DNA of 9,282 bases from the NCBI GenBank assembly GCA_002347985.1, contig DDYM01000054.1, positions 161 through 9,442 on the forward strand. The letters run 5' to 3'. The notes beneath the pieces were generated by a model. The model made no database searches. It was not told the origin of the DNA and saw nothing but the letters and a program-made list of their open reading frames with translations. Positions 7,954 to 9,282 of the stretch are shown here, piece after piece (positions within the stretch are counted from its first letter, which is position 1; each line of letters begins with the position of its first letter). Position numbers and translations under genes: made by a program. This DNA is from Bacteroidetes bacterium UBA2234. Lineage in GTDB: Bacteria; Bacteroidota; Bacteroidia; NS11-12g; UBA955.

Positions 7954-8856
7954 GTGAGGTGTTCCAAAGGATTCCAGTATTTCATTGCGGTTTTACTTTT
8001 TAGTGCAGTTTTCATGTCTTGTAGGGATGAGCACAAAGGCATTCCGGCGCAAATTTCTATCGATTCCGTTTCATTGAATATTTCTTCACTTCAAGGGAAT
8101 AATATTCATCAAATTAGAGGCGTACAAGTTTTTGCCAACGATGAGTTGCTGGGAAATTTCGAGTTTCCATGCAAAATTCCGATCACCAAGTTGGGTAATA
8201 TCAAAATTGAAATTTTCCCTTTGGTGTTTATCAATGGGAGTAAAAACAATTTGGGGATCTATACTCCATTGGCGCCATTTCTCGACACGTTTGCATTACA
8301 AGCCGGTAAATCAACCATCGTAAAGCCAGTATTTACATTTCGTCCCAATGCTTTTGTTCGTTGGAACGAAGACTTTGAAGACAATAACTCAACATTGGTT
8401 CCCATTGCTCCATCGCCGTATCCCGGTGACTCTGTGTCGATCGTGAGCACCGCATTTGATTTGAACGGCAAGTTTAACGGAAAGACAAAAGCGTATCGTA
8501 TTGTTTTTGAAAATGTTGATTCAAGCAAATACATTGACATTGGATCGTTTGAAGAATTCAAGGATTTGCCTTTGGATGGTTCTTCTGTTTTCTTAGAGTT
8601 TGATGTAAAATCGGACTTACCGATTCAATTGGCGATGCGCAGGCAGAATTCTACCGCCAATGAGTTACTTCCCTATTTATTGGTCAACAAAACCGAAGGC
8701 CAATGGAAAAGGTTTTATGTCAATTTGGTATTTGAATTGGCGAATCAACCCGCTGGCACATCCATCCGGATATTTTTTGATATCAATAAACCTGAAGTTT
8801 GCACCGTATCCAGGGAAATATTCATCGATAATTTGCGTTTGAGTTTTCTAAAGTGA
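7954..8856 (+). CDS. Putative surface lipoprotein, unknown function
   Basis: A 300-residue predicted lipoprotein starting at GTG; the frame has a TAA at 7942-7944 just upstream and no ATG before the signal peptide. Residues 1-22 are a type II signal peptide ending VFMS, with C23 as the lipidated cysteine. C23 is followed by R-D-E, which resembles the lipoprotein export signal of Bacteroidota (basic residue plus two acidic ones) that sends lipoproteins to the cell surface. Residues about 55-130 form a beta-rich, PEGA-like or carrier-like module (VQVFANDELLGNFEFP, then KSTIVKPVFTF). Residues about 135-300 look like a jelly-roll or carbohydrate-binding-type sandwich (WNEDFED, then WKRFYVNLVFEL and REIFIDNLRLSF at the end). 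No catalytic motif is visible. Its stop codon is one base before the ATG of the sugar transferase, so the two are probably co-transcribed and coupled. A role in handling the glycan that the transferase starts is inferred from context only. Confidence 0.82.
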   Translation: MRCSKGFQYFIAVLLFSAVFMSCRDEHKGIPAQISIDSVSLNISSLQGNNIHQIRGVQVFANDELLGNFEFPCKIPITKLGNIKIEIFPLVFINGSKNNLGIYTPLAPFLDTFALQAGKSTIVKPVFTFRPNAFVRWNEDFEDNNSTLVPIAPSPYPGDSVSIVSTAFDLNGKFNGKTKAYRIVFENVDSSKYIDIGSFEEFKDLPLDGSSVFLEFDVKSDLPIQLAMRRQNSTANELLPYLLVNKTEGQWKRFYVNLVFELANQPAGTSIRIFFDINKPEVCTVSREIFIDNLRLSFLK

Positions 8857-8857
8857 T

Positions 8858-9282
8858 ATGAATCAAACCCGTAGAATCATTCTCCACGTTATTGCCGATT
8901 GGGCTGCGGCTACCATAAGTTGGTTGGGTTTATTCCTATTTCGTAAGAGCTTTATTGAGGCAAGTAAGCATGGTTATGAGATACCGGTTAACAACGACGA
9001 CAATTTGTTATTGGGCTTGATATTGGTTCCTCTCTTTTGGATTCTATTGCATGGGATTAGCGGGTATTACAATTACATTTTCAGAAGATCTAGATTGAAA
9101 GAACTGCAACACACTTTCAACAGCACTGTAATCGGTGTGGTATTTTTGTTTTTCACATTGATTCTAGATGATAGTATTTCAAATTACCGTGATTACTATT
9201 TCTCCATTGCCTTGTTGTTTGGATTTCAATTCACATCTACCCTGTTGTTTCGTTTGATTCTTGTAACAAAGACCATTCACAA
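8858..9282 (+). CDS. Polyprenyl-phosphate sugar transferase, N-terminal part (cut by window end)
   Basis: An open frame from ATG at 8858 runs off the right edge after 141 complete codons. It has four predicted membrane segments at about 7-28, 49-66, 88-104 and 113-136. These fit the N-terminal membrane region of exopolysaccharide polyprenyl glycosylphosphotransferases (WcaJ/WbaP-like). The segment SGYYNYIFRRSRLKELQHT (68-86), followed by the third helix and LILDD, is typical of the Bacteroidota versions as I remember them. Such enzymes transfer a sugar-1-phosphate from a nucleotide sugar to undecaprenyl phosphate in the inner membrane, the first step of capsule, exopolysaccharide or O-antigen assembly. 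The catalytic C-terminal domain would lie outside the window, so activity cannot be judged. The start is one base after the lipoprotein stop codon (TGATATG), which suggests translational coupling. No separate promoter is seen. Confidence 0.8.
   Translation, partial: MNQTRRIILHVIADWAAATISWLGLFLFRKSFIEASKHGYEIPVNNDDNLLLGLILVPLFWILLHGISGYYNYIFRRSRLKELQHTFNSTVIGVVFLFFTLILDDSISNYRDYYFSIALLFGFQFTSTLLFRLILVTKTIH

Noticed and set aside
1..9282. CRISPR array, insertion sequence, tRNA or riboswitch
   Set aside because: No regularly spaced direct repeats, transposase, terminal inverted repeats, cloverleaf or riboswitch-like leader were seen, and the intergenic gaps are all too short for most of these.

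Overview
The window comes from a member of the phylum Bacteroidota, most likely in or near the Flavobacteriales; I cannot resolve it further. Four signs support this. A giant exported protein ends in a type B (gliding-motility-type) C-terminal sorting domain of the type IX secretion system (T9SS). Exact matches to the Bacteroidota promoter pattern (TTTG, about 19-20 nt, TAnnTTTG) precede genes. Starts mostly lack Shine-Dalgarno sequences. The DNA is moderately AT-rich.

Layout. Positions 37-4740 (minus strand) hold one 1567-residue surface or secreted protein: signal peptide, cysteine-dense N-terminal module, a string of about ten Ig-like modules, PKD-type repeats and the T9SS sorting domain. 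It is divergent from pepP (4901-6190, plus), an M24B Xaa-Pro aminopeptidase with all catalytic residues present. The two genes share a short intergenic region with back-to-back promoters. pepP is convergent with pcm (6194-6862, minus), a protein-L-isoaspartate O-methyltransferase, with three bases between the stop codons. pepP and pcm look like housekeeping protein-maintenance genes.

From 6932 to the right edge lies a plus-strand cluster of three genes: a Gfo/Idh/MocA-fold protein that has lost its nucleotide-binding glycines and its usual catalytic residues; a lipoprotein with a possible surface-export signal; and the N-terminal membrane half of a polyprenyl-phosphate sugar transferase, cut by the window end. 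The last two are one base apart and probably translationally coupled. The cluster suggests initiation of a surface polysaccharide or glycan, accompanied by a lipoprotein and an apparent pseudo-oxidoreductase. This is the part most likely to hold undescribed biology.

No tRNA, rRNA, CRISPR array, insertion sequence or phage gene was seen. There is no gene-free stretch longer than about 160 bases.
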